64,000 nt of DNA. Source: Variovorax sp. JS1663 (GTDB lineage Bacteria; Pseudomonadota; Gammaproteobacteria; Burkholderiales; Burkholderiaceae_C). The position numbers were made by a program, and so were the translations under genes. Position 1 is the stretch's first letter, and each line of letters begins with the position of its first letter. The notes beneath the pieces were generated by a model. That model saw only the letters and a list, made by a program, of their open reading frames with translations, did no database searches and had not been told where the DNA came from. The stretch is taken from assembly GCF_002157355.1 (NCBI RefSeq), contig NZ_LYMK01000007.1:124001-188000 (forward strand). The letters are read 5' to 3'. Below are positions 45,012 through 54,220 of the stretch, piece after piece.

Positions 45012-45037
45012 GGCTTCTGCGCTACCAGCGCAGCCGG
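45012..45037. terminator. Hairpin between convergent genes
   Basis: CGGCT-GCGCT and AGCGC-AGCCG pair as ten bases around a three-base loop, with a three-base bulge. It lies at the meeting point of the alcohol dehydrogenase and the autotransporter, so may end both transcripts. No T-run. Confidence 0.4.
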
Positions 45038-48000
45038 ATGCCGAGGGAAGCCTGCACGGACGACTTGACGGTCGCGTCGCCGCCGATGTTCCACAGGCGG
45101 CCGATCTCGCCGTACAGGCTGGCGGCGGGCGCCAGCGTCAGCGTCGCTCCCGCGGCGGCTTCGGCCGAGCTGTAGCCGGCCGCGCTTGCAATGGCGGTCG
45201 TGCCCGCCGGGCCGGTGAAGCTGACCACGTCATCGCCGAAGCTCGCACGGTAGAGATTCAGTCGTGCATAGGGCTGCAGCCGCCCGGCGCCGGTCGCGAT
45301 GTCGCCCTTGAGGCGCACACCCAGGCGGAAAACCCAGCCGTCCGCGGGATCGTGGCCCACGTGGGCGCCGGCGAACGCCGTGTCGTCCGCGTGCAGGCGT
45401 TGGTGGATCAGTTGCGCTTGCGGCTCGATGCTCCAGCCCGCGGCGAGCGCAAAGGGCCTCCCCGCTTCGATCGAGGCGACGGAACTGCTGGCCTTGCCCG
45501 GCACGCGCAGGCTGGTGTCCGGGCGCACCGTGTAGCGATGACTGCCGGCCTGCACCACGCTGTCCACGTACAGGCCGCTCGCATCCGTCCAGGTCGCGTA
45601 GGCGCCCAGGAAGCGCGACTGCAAGCTGTTGCTGCCCACTCTTGCCGTCACACCGTGCGCGCTGCCTGTGACATCGGCGCTGCCATCGAGATAGCCCACG
45701 TAGAGGCCAGCGCGCCAGCCGCCGCCTGCGAACAGATCGCTGCCGGCCTGCAGGCCGCTCGCATGGCCATCGGTCCGGACCCGTGCCGCACCGGGTTGCC
45801 GAATGCCCAGGTCGGCGTACACCGCGCGGGCCCAGGCGCGCCGGGTGGACGTCTCGGGTTCGTCGCCGATGCGCCGATGCAGGTTGCCCAGCATCGCGAT
45901 GTCGGTCTGCCTGAGTTGCGCCGGCAGGGCCGCCAGCAAGGGGACTTCGGCTCGGTAGGTCGGCACCTGCGCCGCCGGCGGGGCAGGCGGGGCAGGCGGG
46001 GCAGGGCCGGCGCGGTCGAGCGCAGGTACCAGTTCTCGCCTGCCCCCAGCGCATCGGCCGCATAGAGCCGGTACTCGTAGGCGCCGGCATCCACATGGCC
46101 ATTGGCCAGGCTGAAGGCGCTTCGGGTGGTCTGCGCGGTGGTGGTGGCGCCGTTGCGCGCGCTCACCACTTCGATGCCGTTGCCCGTGGTGACCATGCCG
46201 AGACCTGCCGCGTTCGCGATCTGGATCGTGGTGCTGCCGCTGGCGCTCGCGCCGGGACCGTCGAGGACCAGCCGGTCGCTCACACCGACGCCGCCGGCCA
46301 GCCCTGTGCCCAGCCTCAGCAGGCTGTGTGCAGCGTAGGGGCCGTTCACCGTGAGCGTGCTGCCCGCCACGGCACCGACAAGGCTCACCGTGCCGCCGTT
46401 GTCCAGCGCGGCGACGACCTGATTGAACCCGGCAGTGTCGAGCGTGGCGCCTGCCGACACGGCGTGCGCCGATGCGGCGCTGAAGCTGTGGACCGCACCC
46501 GCGCGCAATGTGCCTGCCGTCACGGCGGTGGGGCCGGCATAGGTGTTTGCGCCGGAAAGCACCGTGGTGCCGGCGCCGGCTTGGGAGACGGAACCGCTGC
46601 CCGAGATCGCGCCGGGGAAGCCGACGACGTCCGAGCGCTTGAAGACCAGTGCGCCATGGTTGACCACGCCGCCGACGATGCTGCCGGTGTTGCCGCCGTT
46701 GCCCAGCTGCAGTGTGCCCGTGGAAATGGCAGTGCCGCCCGCATAACTGTTGCTGCCAGTCAGCACAAGCGCGCCGGAGCCGGTCTTGACGAGGGCACCG
46801 GCGCCTCCGATGGCGCCCGTGTGCGTCAGCGTGCCTGTTTGGGTTTCGATGGTTCCGCCCGTCGCGCCGAGCGTGGTCGCACGTGCCGTGGAGAGATCGG
46901 CAGTGGTCCTGAGCGTGCCGCCGTCGAAGCCGAGCGCCCCGGTTGCCGCGCCCAGGTTGCCGTCCTGCGCCACCGAGAGCGTACCGCCGTTCAGCGAGGT
47001 GCCCCCGGTGTAGCTGTTGATGCCGTTCAGGGTCTGCGTGCCCGCGCCGATCTTGGTGAGCGCGACGATCGGGCTGCCCGTCGTCACGAATCCCGTCGGG
47101 GCGGCCTGCCGGATCGTGCCGTCGAAGGTGCCGGAGCCGCCATGGGCGCCGATCACCAGGGTGTCGATGCCGTCGGCGTAGCTGTTGGCGACCGTGCCGC
47201 CGCCGGTCAACGCGTCGACCGTGATGCCCTGGCCCCGCAGGTCCACCGCGGCACCCGCGCCGACGTCCAGACCCGCGAGGTTGGCGCTCCAGTTGGCGCC
47301 CAGGGTGTCGTTGCCGATGTAGCCGCTGCCGGACACCTTGATCTGCGTTCCCGCGGCGCCGGTGACGACGCCCCCGAAGCGGGTGATGGCGCCCGGATGG
47401 GCCTGGTTGAATTCCAGGACCCCGCCGCTGATGATCAACGGACTGTTCTTGAACTCGTTGATCGCGCTGGTCTTGCGCAGGATGAGCTGCCCGGCACCCG
47501 ACTTGGTGAAGGCCTGGTTGCGTACGCCGCCGCTGACGTCGAGCGTCAGGGCCGCGCCGGGGGACGTGACCTCGATGGTGGCGGCCCCGGAATTCCAGTA
47601 CAGGTCGCGACGCGTCGAGGTCTCGCTGCCCGTGCCGGTGTAGCGCAGCGTGCCGCCGTTCTGGATCGCCAGGTAGCCTGCGCCGGTGCCAGTGCCCAGT
47701 TGATTGACGGCCGAGACCGAGAGTACGCCGCCACCGACGAGCAACTGCCCCGAGAAGGTATTGGCCTGGGTGAAGGTCTGGGTGCCGGAGCCGACCTTGT
47801 GGTAGTTGCCGCGAAAGGACGCGTTGTCTGAAAGCACCCCGTCGAAGGTGCCGCTGCCGTTGTCCACGCCGAAGGTGAACTGGCTGTAGCCGGCACCGTT
47901 CAGGCCCGACATGATCGTGCCGCCGCCCGACAGGACGTTGACGCGGACATTGGCCTCCACGCCGCTGAACACGGCGCCCGACGCGACGCGCAGGTCCGCC

Positions 48001-48797
48001 AGATTGGATGTCCAGTTCTCGTTGGCATTGCTGCCGCCGATGAAAGTGCCTTGCTGGACGTCGATCAGGGCGCCCCGGCCCAGCGCAAAAGTGCCCGACA
48101 GCAGACCCCAGCGAATCGTTCCAGCACCGGTCTTGCGCAGGGTTCCCGTACCGCTGAAGGCGGTGGGCGCCGCCCAATCCCGCAGGCCCGCAGTGACATT
48201 GGCTTCCAGAATGGCGCCGGAAGAAATGACGTAGGACGGCGAGCTGGTGGTGGGGCCCTGGAACACCAGCGTGCCGCTCGCTACCGTGGTCGCTCCGCTG
48301 ACCGCGCCCCCGCCGGTGAGCGTCAACGTCCCTGCACCGTTCTTCGTCAGCGTGCCGGCCGCACTGAGCGCCGAGCCGATCGTCGCGTTGGCCTGGGTGG
48401 TGATGGTGCGGGTTCCAGAGAGGGTGAGCGTACTGCCGCTCAGCGTGTAGCTGCCGCTTGCCGGCGCGTTGAAGATCAGGCCTCCGACGGTGATCGGTGT
48501 CGCAAGGTTCAGGACGCCCCCAGGACCGTTGTTGTTGCCGATGCTGGCAACGTCGCCAGCCGCGTTGCTCCATGCAAGGTCAGCGGTGTTGTTGTTCCAG
48601 CGCGAGAGGGTGGTGTTCCAGGTGCCGCCGCCATCCGTCGCGGTCGAAGTGGCTGTGGCGAGGCCGCTGGCGTCCCAGGTCAGGGTGGCTGCTCGCGCGA
48701 ACGGCGTGGTCAGCGCGGCGGCGAGCAAGGCAGTGTCGAGGAGCACTGCGCGCGAAGCCCGTCGCCGAGCGCGAAAAGCCGAGCAGGACTGGATCAC
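45022..48797 (-). pseudogene. Autotransporter with a one-base frameshift in the Pro-rich linker
   Basis: From a GTG at 48797 the frame has a signal peptide (LLDTALLAAALTTPFARA) and a beta-helix passenger with passenger-associated repeats (GAGTLTLTGG, GAGTQTLNGINSYTGGTSLN, GSGALVLTGSNSYAGGTAIS and GAGTTVLSGANTYAGPT). After NWYLRST the passenger frame turns to nonsense, and the C-terminal beta-barrel (about 300 residues, ending GIRLRW) continues in another frame. The switch falls in a run of CCTGCCCCG repeats at about 45975-46015. One added base would restore one frame: 3776 bases would become 3777, 1259 codons. So it is a sequencing slip, a mutation, or phase variation. Confidence 0.85.
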
Positions 48798-48862
48798 GGT
48801 GGCTGCCCCTCCGTTCTTCTTGCTTGTTTGTTCAGGCGCCAGTGTGGCTGCGAAGCGTTCGT

Positions 48863-49735
48863 TTAGCCAGCGGCAACGGCGCCGCAAAGCCAGCCGCGGA
48901 AAGCCTGCATCGCCGGCGTAGGCGCTTTCGAGCGCAGTTGCACCAGCCAGTAGCCGCCCGTCAGCACCTCGGTCGCGAGCGGCCGCACCAGGCGCCCCTC
49001 GTCCAGCTCGCGCTCGAACATCGAGGCCGGCGCCAGCGCCACGCCGGCGCCCTGCATGGCCGCTTCCACCATCAGCCGCGACGAATCGAAGACCGGCCCG
49101 CGGATCGCCGGGCAGGCCGCGCCCGCCGCGGCGAACCAGGCCGGCCAGTCCTCGGCGCGGTAGGAGCGCAGCAGCGTCTGCTGCGCCAGGTCCTTCGGCC
49201 GGCCGATGCGTGGCGCCAGAGCTGGCGCGCACAGCACCGCCAGGGGCGCCGCCATCAGGTGCTCGGACTTCAGTCCCGGCCAGTTGCCGTCGCCGAAGCG
49301 GATCGCGAAATCCAGCCCCTCGCCCGCGAGATCGACCACGTTGTTGTGCGTCATGAGCCGCAGGTCCACGAAGGGACAGTCGTGCTGGAACGCGCGCAGC
49401 CGCGGCAGCAGCCAGCCGACCGCGAAGGTGCCCACCACCCCGACCGTCAGCACCTCGAAGAACTGGCCGTTGTCGAACTGCTGGACCACCGCCTCCATGC
49501 GGCCGAAGGAATCCGCCAGCACCGGCAGCAGCGCCTGGCCCTCGTCGCTGAGCGCGAGGCCGCGCGGCAGCCGGCGGAACAGCGCCACGCCCAGCCGGGC
49601 CTCCAGGCCGCGCACCTGCTGGCTGACCGCGGCCTGGGTCACGTTCAGCTCGGCCGCCGCGAGGGTGAAGCTCAGGTGCCGGGCGGAGGATTCGAAGGCG
49701 CGCAGCGCATTCAGGGGAAGATGGGTGCGAGCCAT
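48863..49735 (-). CDS. LysR-family regulator of beta-lactamase (AmpR-like)
   Basis: A 290-residue LysR protein: N-terminal winged helix (LPLNALRAFESSARHLSFTL, then AELNVTQAAVSQQVRGLEAR) and a periplasmic-binding-type effector domain. Divergent from the class A beta-lactamase, with 88 bases between. AmpR proteins bind cell-wall fragments and control the neighbouring lactamase; the arrangement fits, but AmpR-type ligand binding is inferred. Confidence 0.88.
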   Translation of the reverse strand: MARTHLPLNALRAFESSARHLSFTLAAAELNVTQAAVSQQVRGLEARLGVALFRRLPRGLALSDEGQALLPVLADSFGRMEAVVQQFDNGQFFEVLTVGVVGTFAVGWLLPRLRAFQHDCPFVDLRLMTHNNVVDLAGEGLDFAIRFGDGNWPGLKSEHLMAAPLAVLCAPALAPRIGRPKDLAQQTLLRSYRAEDWPAWFAAAGAACPAIRGPVFDSSRLMVEAAMQGAGVALAPASMFERELDEGRLVRPLATEVLTGGYWLVQLRSKAPTPAMQAFRGWLCGAVAAG

Positions 49736-49823
49736 AAGAATTTCTTGTGTGAAGCAGCAAATACTATCGTTTGTGCCGAAGACACCGATGAGGGAAAGTC
49801 GCTCGCTTTCAGGAGCAGCAGAC
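49736..49823. promoter_or_regulatory. Divergent LysR/beta-lactamase promoter region
   Basis: The gap is relatively AT-rich and contains TTGTGTGAAGCAGCAA, with a LysR-type T-N11-A dyad, and a second TATCGTTTGTGCCGAAGAC. The lactamase ribosome site AGGAG is at 49811-49815. The regulator most likely binds here. Confidence 0.4.
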
Positions 49824-50702
49824 ATGCATCGACGACAGTTCAACAGCGGCCTTCTTCTTTCGCTGGCCGCCCTTCCCTTCCACCTCCGGGCGGCCGACGC
49901 GAACGCGTTCGGCGGCCGGTTGGCGGAGATCGAGAAAGCCAGCGGCGGCCGGCTCGGCGTCGCCGTGCTGGACAGCGGCAGCGGCCGGCTGGCCGGCCAT
50001 CGGCAGGACGAGCGCTTCCCGCTTTGCAGCACCTTCAAGGCCCTGGCCGCCGCACTGGTACTGGCGCGGGTCGACCGGGGCCAGGAGACGCTGGAGCGCC
50101 GCGTCCGCTATGCCCGCGACGAGCTCGTGACCTATTCGCCCGCGACCGAAAAGCACGCCGGAGAGGACGGCATGACGATGGCCCAGCTGTGCGAGGCCGC
50201 TGTCACGCTGAGCGACAACACGGCCGGCAACCTGATGCTGGCCAGCTTCGGCGGGCCGGCCGGCCTCACCGCGTTCATGCGCTCGATCGGCGACGCGCAC
50301 ACGCGGCTGGACCGCATCGAGACCGCGCTCAACGAGGCCCGTGCGGGCGATGCGCGCGACACCACCACGCCGGCCGCCATGGCGGCGAACATGCAAAAGA
50401 TTCTCTTGGGTGGCGTGCTCTCGCCGGCCTCGCGCGCCCAGTTGATGCAATGGCTGGACGACAACAAGACCGGCGACCAGCGCATCCGCGCCGGACTGCC
50501 GGCCGGCTGGAGGGTCGGCGACAAGACCGGCTCGGGCGAGAACGGCACCGCGAACGACGTTGCCATCCTGCGCCCGCCGGGGCGCGCACCGGTGCTGTTG
50601 TCGGTCTACCTGACCGCGACGCGGGCCCCGATGGCCGAGCGCAATGCGACCATCGCCGCCGTGGGCGCGGCCGCCGCGGCCTGGATCAGCCCTGGCGCCT
50701 GA
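49824..50702 (+). CDS. Class A beta-lactamase
   Basis: The 292-residue enzyme has all class A motifs, conveniently close to Ambler numbers: STFK at 69-72 (one residue before Ambler S70), SDN at 130-132, Glu 166 in RIETALN, and KTG at 234-236. A Cys precedes the active Ser but there is no partner Cys at 238. The N-terminus (HRRQFNSGLLLSLAALPFHL) has a twin-arginine start, so export through Tat is likely. Resistance spectrum cannot be predicted. Confidence 0.93.
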   Translation: MHRRQFNSGLLLSLAALPFHLRAADANAFGGRLAEIEKASGGRLGVAVLDSGSGRLAGHRQDERFPLCSTFKALAAALVLARVDRGQETLERRVRYARDELVTYSPATEKHAGEDGMTMAQLCEAAVTLSDNTAGNLMLASFGGPAGLTAFMRSIGDAHTRLDRIETALNEARAGDARDTTTPAAMAANMQKILLGGVLSPASRAQLMQWLDDNKTGDQRIRAGLPAGWRVGDKTGSGENGTANDVAILRPPGRAPVLLSVYLTATRAPMAERNATIAAVGAAAAAWISPGA

Positions 50703-50714
50703 CCCTGGTTGTCT

Positions 50715-51701
50715 TCACTCCGCCTTCACGCCAGCCGTGCGGATGACCTTGCCCCACTTGTCGGTCTCTGCCGCGATGAAGGCGTCGAATTCCTCGGGCG
50801 TGCTTCCCGAGGGGAAGGTGCCCATCGCGTCGAGCTTCGTGCGGATCTCCTCGCTCTTGATGATCCGCGCCACCTCTTCCGACATGCGCTTGACGATCTC
50901 GCGCGGCGTGCCCGCCGGCGCCAGCATGCCGGCCCAGGTGCTGCCGGTGAAGCCCGCGAAGCCTTGCTCGACGAAGGTCGGCACCTCGGGCACCGCCGGC
51001 AGACGCCGATCGCTCGCCACACCGATCAGGCGCACCTTGCCGGCCTTGCCCTGGTTGATGAGGCCCGTCGGCGCGTCGAAGAAGAGCTGGATCTGCCCGC
51101 CCATCAGGTCCGTCAATGCGGGCACCGCACCGCGGTACGGGATGTGGATCATGTACGTCTTCGTCAGCGACTTCCACAGCTCGCTGGTGAGATGCGCCGC
51201 CGAACCGTTGCCAGAGGAGCCGAAGCTGATCTTGCCCGGGTGCGCCCGCGCGTAGTCGATCAGCTCTTTCGCGGTCTTGAAGGGCGCGTCGTTGTTGACT
51301 GCCGCGAGCAGCGGCGAGATGCCCATCAGCGAGACGCCGGCGAGGTCCTTCTTCGGGTCGTAGGGCAGCTTGGGATAGAGCGTGGTGTTGGCCGCGTAGG
51401 CAGCGATCACGACGCCGAAGGTGCTGCCGTCCGGCGCCGACTTGGCCAGCGCATCGACGCCGATCAGGCTGTTGGCGCCGGGCTTGTTGTCGATCAGCAC
51501 CGGCTGGCCCAGCCGCGCCGTCAGGCCGGGCTGCACGAGGCGCGCCATCTGGTCGGTGAAGCCACCGGGCGTGTAGGGGACGATGATGCGGATCGGTTTG
51601 TTCGGCCAGGCGGCCTGCGCGAAGCCGGGGGCTGCGATCGACGCCGCGGCCGCGGCGGCCGAGAGGTTGAAGACGCGGCGGGACAGCGGGGCTGGCTGCA
51701 T
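50715..51701 (-). CDS. Tripartite tricarboxylate-type (Bug/TctC) binding protein
   Basis: A 328-residue secreted binding protein with a twin-Arg-like signal (SRRVFNLSAAAAAA) and the family motif IRIIVPYTPGGFTDQMAR. Late residues include GNGSAAHLTSEL and YRGAVPALTDLMGGQIQ. Such proteins are very many in Burkholderiales and bind carboxylates. No tctAB partner lies near, so ligand and transporter are unknown. Confidence 0.93.
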   Translation of the reverse strand: MQPAPLSRRVFNLSAAAAAASIAAPGFAQAAWPNKPIRIIVPYTPGGFTDQMARLVQPGLTARLGQPVLIDNKPGANSLIGVDALAKSAPDGSTFGVVIAAYAANTTLYPKLPYDPKKDLAGVSLMGISPLLAAVNNDAPFKTAKELIDYARAHPGKISFGSSGNGSAAHLTSELWKSLTKTYMIHIPYRGAVPALTDLMGGQIQLFFDAPTGLINQGKAGKVRLIGVASDRRLPAVPEVPTFVEQGFAGFTGSTWAGMLAPAGTPREIVKRMSEEVARIIKSEEIRTKLDAMGTFPSGSTPEEFDAFIAAETDKWGKVIRTAGVKAE

Positions 51702-51801
51702 GAAGAGGACTCCTCGTGTGGAGCGCCGATTCTGGAAGGCCGCGGCAGTCCCGCCCTCAGGGTTTGCCCTTCGCGGCGCCTGGACCGGCGCAGGGGCCGG
51801 C

Positions 51802-52023
51802 TCAGCCTTTCCTGCCGCCGAAGACCACCAGCGCGCCGCCCACCACGATTGCGGCCACGCCGGCCCAGGTCGGGAAGCTGACGGTCTCCTTCTCCTTCAC
51901 CGACAGCTCGATCGGTCCGATCTTGGCCTGGTGGGTCTCCTTGGTGAAGCTGAAGCCGCCCATGCCGATGGCGGCGATGCCGGCGACGATCAGGATCAGG
52001 CCGATGATTCGTGTTGCGTTCAT
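51802..52023 (-). CDS. Small membrane protein (DUF3185-like)
   Basis: A 73-residue protein with two membrane helices (IIGLILIVAGIAAIGMGGFS and WAGVAAIVVGGALVVFGG) around a short polar loop. Start at ATG 52023. Matches the pattern of the DUF3185 family. Function unknown. Confidence 0.75.
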   Translation of the reverse strand: MNATRIIGLILIVAGIAAIGMGGFSFTKETHQAKIGPIELSVKEKETVSFPTWAGVAAIVVGGALVVFGGRKG

Positions 52024-52095
52024 GTTGCTTCCCATGGTGGACGACAGCCCGACTGTAGCCGCCGAGCCTGGCGCTCTCGTCTCGCGCGCTGCCGT

Positions 52096-53169
52096 TCAGA
52101 GCGGCAGCACGTCCGCCACCGGGCTGCCGCGCCGCAGCCAATCGGCCAGCTCGTCCGCCAGCCGGCGCGCCTCCTGTGCTGCGACGGCCCAGGCGCGGAT
52201 GCGGGATGCAGCGTCGTTGCCGTAGCGCAGGAAGTCGTTGCGATCGGGCAGCTTTGCGTTCGGCAGGCTGCGCACCCATTCCGGGTCCGGCGCCAGCACG
52301 ACCGTGCGCTCGAGGAAGCGCGTGGGCTTGTGGCGCCACTTGAGGCCCTTGTCCAGCCAGCCCGGCACCACCGCCTTCTGGAAGTGCGGGTAGAGCACGA
52401 TGCCATCCGCCGCGCTGTAGTTCAGGTGCAGGTGGTAGTCGGTGATGCCGCCGTCCCAGTAGGCGCCGGGCGGCGCGCCGGGAATGTCGTGGACGGCCTC
52501 GAGCATGAAGGGAATCGAGCAGGAGGCCTGCAGCGCGAGTTCGAAGTTGGCCTCGCCCAGCGCGACCTGCCGCGTGCGGAAGTCCTGCGTGCCGAAGGGC
52601 AGCGACGCGCCGTGGCTGGAGAACACCACCCGCTCCAGCCAGGCGCCCAGGCCCTTGCGGTGCACGCTGTTGGTGATGAAGGCGCCCAGGTAGCCGGCCG
52701 GCGTGCGCGCCCTGCCCTCGCGCCCCAGGATGTGGCGCCCGCGCGCGGTGATCACGTGCAGGCGGTAACGCGGGTGCATGAGCACTTCGCCCGTGCGCCC
52801 GCCGTAGAAATCGCGCAGCCCTTCGCTGAACTTCGCGCTGACCTGCTTCGCGCTCAGGCGCTTCTGTCCGGCCGGCACCTCGAAATGCTGGTGAATGTAG
52901 CCGTGCTCGAACTGCTCGAAGGCCGTCTTCGGATCGGCGAGGCAGGCATTGGCCAGCCGCCACGCGCCGATGGAGGCGCCGACCAGGTCCACCGGCTGCG
53001 TGGACTGCGGCAGCCAGTCGCCGAACAGGAAGCGGTCGATGGGGCCGAGGATCAGCCCCTTGGGTCCGCCGGCCGCGCCCGGCACCGTGCGCACGTCGGC
53101 CGGTGCCAGGCCCTGGGCGGCGATGTGCGCGCGGGCGGCCGGGCCCGCGTGGATGCGCAGCGCCTTCAC
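52096..53169 (-). CDS. Patatin-like phospholipase
   Basis: A 357-residue protein begun by a GTG that overlaps the stop of the acyltransferase gene (GTGA). Patatin features: an oxyanion loop GAAGGPKGL, nucleophile GASIGAW, and catalytic Asp in DGGITD. No signal peptide. Probably a cytoplasmic or membrane-bound lipid acyl hydrolase that works with the coupled acyltransferase. Confidence 0.85.
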   Translation of the reverse strand: MKALRIHAGPAARAHIAAQGLAPADVRTVPGAAGGPKGLILGPIDRFLFGDWLPQSTQPVDLVGASIGAWRLANACLADPKTAFEQFEHGYIHQHFEVPAGQKRLSAKQVSAKFSEGLRDFYGGRTGEVLMHPRYRLHVITARGRHILGREGRARTPAGYLGAFITNSVHRKGLGAWLERVVFSSHGASLPFGTQDFRTRQVALGEANFELALQASCSIPFMLEAVHDIPGAPPGAYWDGGITDYHLHLNYSAADGIVLYPHFQKAVVPGWLDKGLKWRHKPTRFLERTVVLAPDPEWVRSLPNAKLPDRNDFLRYGNDAASRIRAWAVAAQEARRLADELADWLRRGSPVADVLPL

Positions 53170-54203
53170 CGCTTGCCGACCAGCACGCCCAGGCCCAGCG
53201 CCTGCAGCAGCCTGCCGATGGCCAGGCCGCCGGCCAGCGCAGCGGCGACCACGGCGCCCAGCCCCCACGCCCCGGCATGCGCCTGGGCGAAGGCCGTGAA
53301 GCCGGTGCTCTTGCAGACCTCCAGCATGCCCACGTTGGCCACGTAGATCGCGAAGGTGTTGCGACCCACCAGCGCCACCGCCCTGCCGATGGGCCCCGGC
53401 GGCTGCGACCGCACGCGATCGGCCGCGACGGCGCTCGCCAGCAGCAGCAGCGATGCGAGGGTCACGGTGAGCGACAGGTAGGCCGAGTGCTCGGTGAACA
53501 GCGTGCTCTCCAGCGGCGCGGCGAGCAGGAGCAGCAAACCGACCAACGCCAGCCCCGGCTTGCGGCCGAGTTCGCCGCGCGCGAGCGCGATGCCCATCGC
53601 CACGTAGGGAATCCAGTAGATGAACAGCCGGTCGCCCACGGCCGAGATCAGCCGGTGCTCGAACAGCCAGTAGCCGGCCGCGACGTTCAGCGCCACGCCG
53701 GCGGCGATCACCGGCAGCGTCGGCGCATCCGCCACCCACCGGCGCAGCAGCGGGAACAGCAGCGTGAGCTGGAACAGGATCACGAAGTAGTACTGCCCCG
53801 ACCAGCCGTAGCCGCCGAACCAGCCGCCCACGACCGTGTGCAGCGGCGTCGCATCCAGGCGGCCGTCGTAGAACTTCTCGAGGTAAAGCAGCGTCCAGGC
53901 GATGTAGGCCACGCCCAGTTCGACCATACGCTGCAGCAGGTAGGACCCTTGCGTCTCGCGGGGCCGGCGCGCCAGCGCCTTTTCCAGGTAGTAGGCCCAG
54001 AGCCCGATGAACACCGGCACGCCGAAGCGGAACAGGTCCTGGAAGGGCATGCCCGCGTGGATGCTGACCACGCCGACGATGGCCGCCGCCTTCAGCCAGT
54101 CCGCATGCAGGTCGCGCGCGCCCGCCGTGGCTTGGGCGCCGGCGTGTACCGCCGGCGTGCTGCCGCGATCGGCCGGGTTGCGAGGCTCAGCAGGCATGCG
54201 CAT
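53166..54203 (-). CDS. Acyltransferase family 3 membrane protein
   Basis: A 345-residue protein with about ten membrane helices. The N-terminal DWLKAAAIVGVVSIHAGMPF has the His expected in family 3 acyltransferases, followed by PVFIGLWAYYL. Family members (OafA, WecH) move acyl groups to sugars or lipids. GTGA coupling to the patatin gene suggests a shared lipid substrate. An ATG at 54197 is an equally good start. Confidence 0.85.
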   Translation of the reverse strand: MRMPAEPRNPADRGSTPAVHAGAQATAGARDLHADWLKAAAIVGVVSIHAGMPFQDLFRFGVPVFIGLWAYYLEKALARRPRETQGSYLLQRMVELGVAYIAWTLLYLEKFYDGRLDATPLHTVVGGWFGGYGWSGQYYFVILFQLTLLFPLLRRWVADAPTLPVIAAGVALNVAAGYWLFEHRLISAVGDRLFIYWIPYVAMGIALARGELGRKPGLALVGLLLLLAAPLESTLFTEHSAYLSLTVTLASLLLLASAVAADRVRSQPPGPIGRAVALVGRNTFAIYVANVGMLEVCKSTGFTAFAQAHAGAWGLGAVVAAALAGGLAIGRLLQALGLGVLVGKR

Positions 54204-54220
54204 GCTCCATCCGGCCGGTG

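Noticed and set aside
45648-49760. A 1370-codon frame joining a LysR-like start to the autotransporter passenger
   Set aside because: The upstream part is a shifted reading of the LysR gene; the passenger begins at the GTG at 48797.
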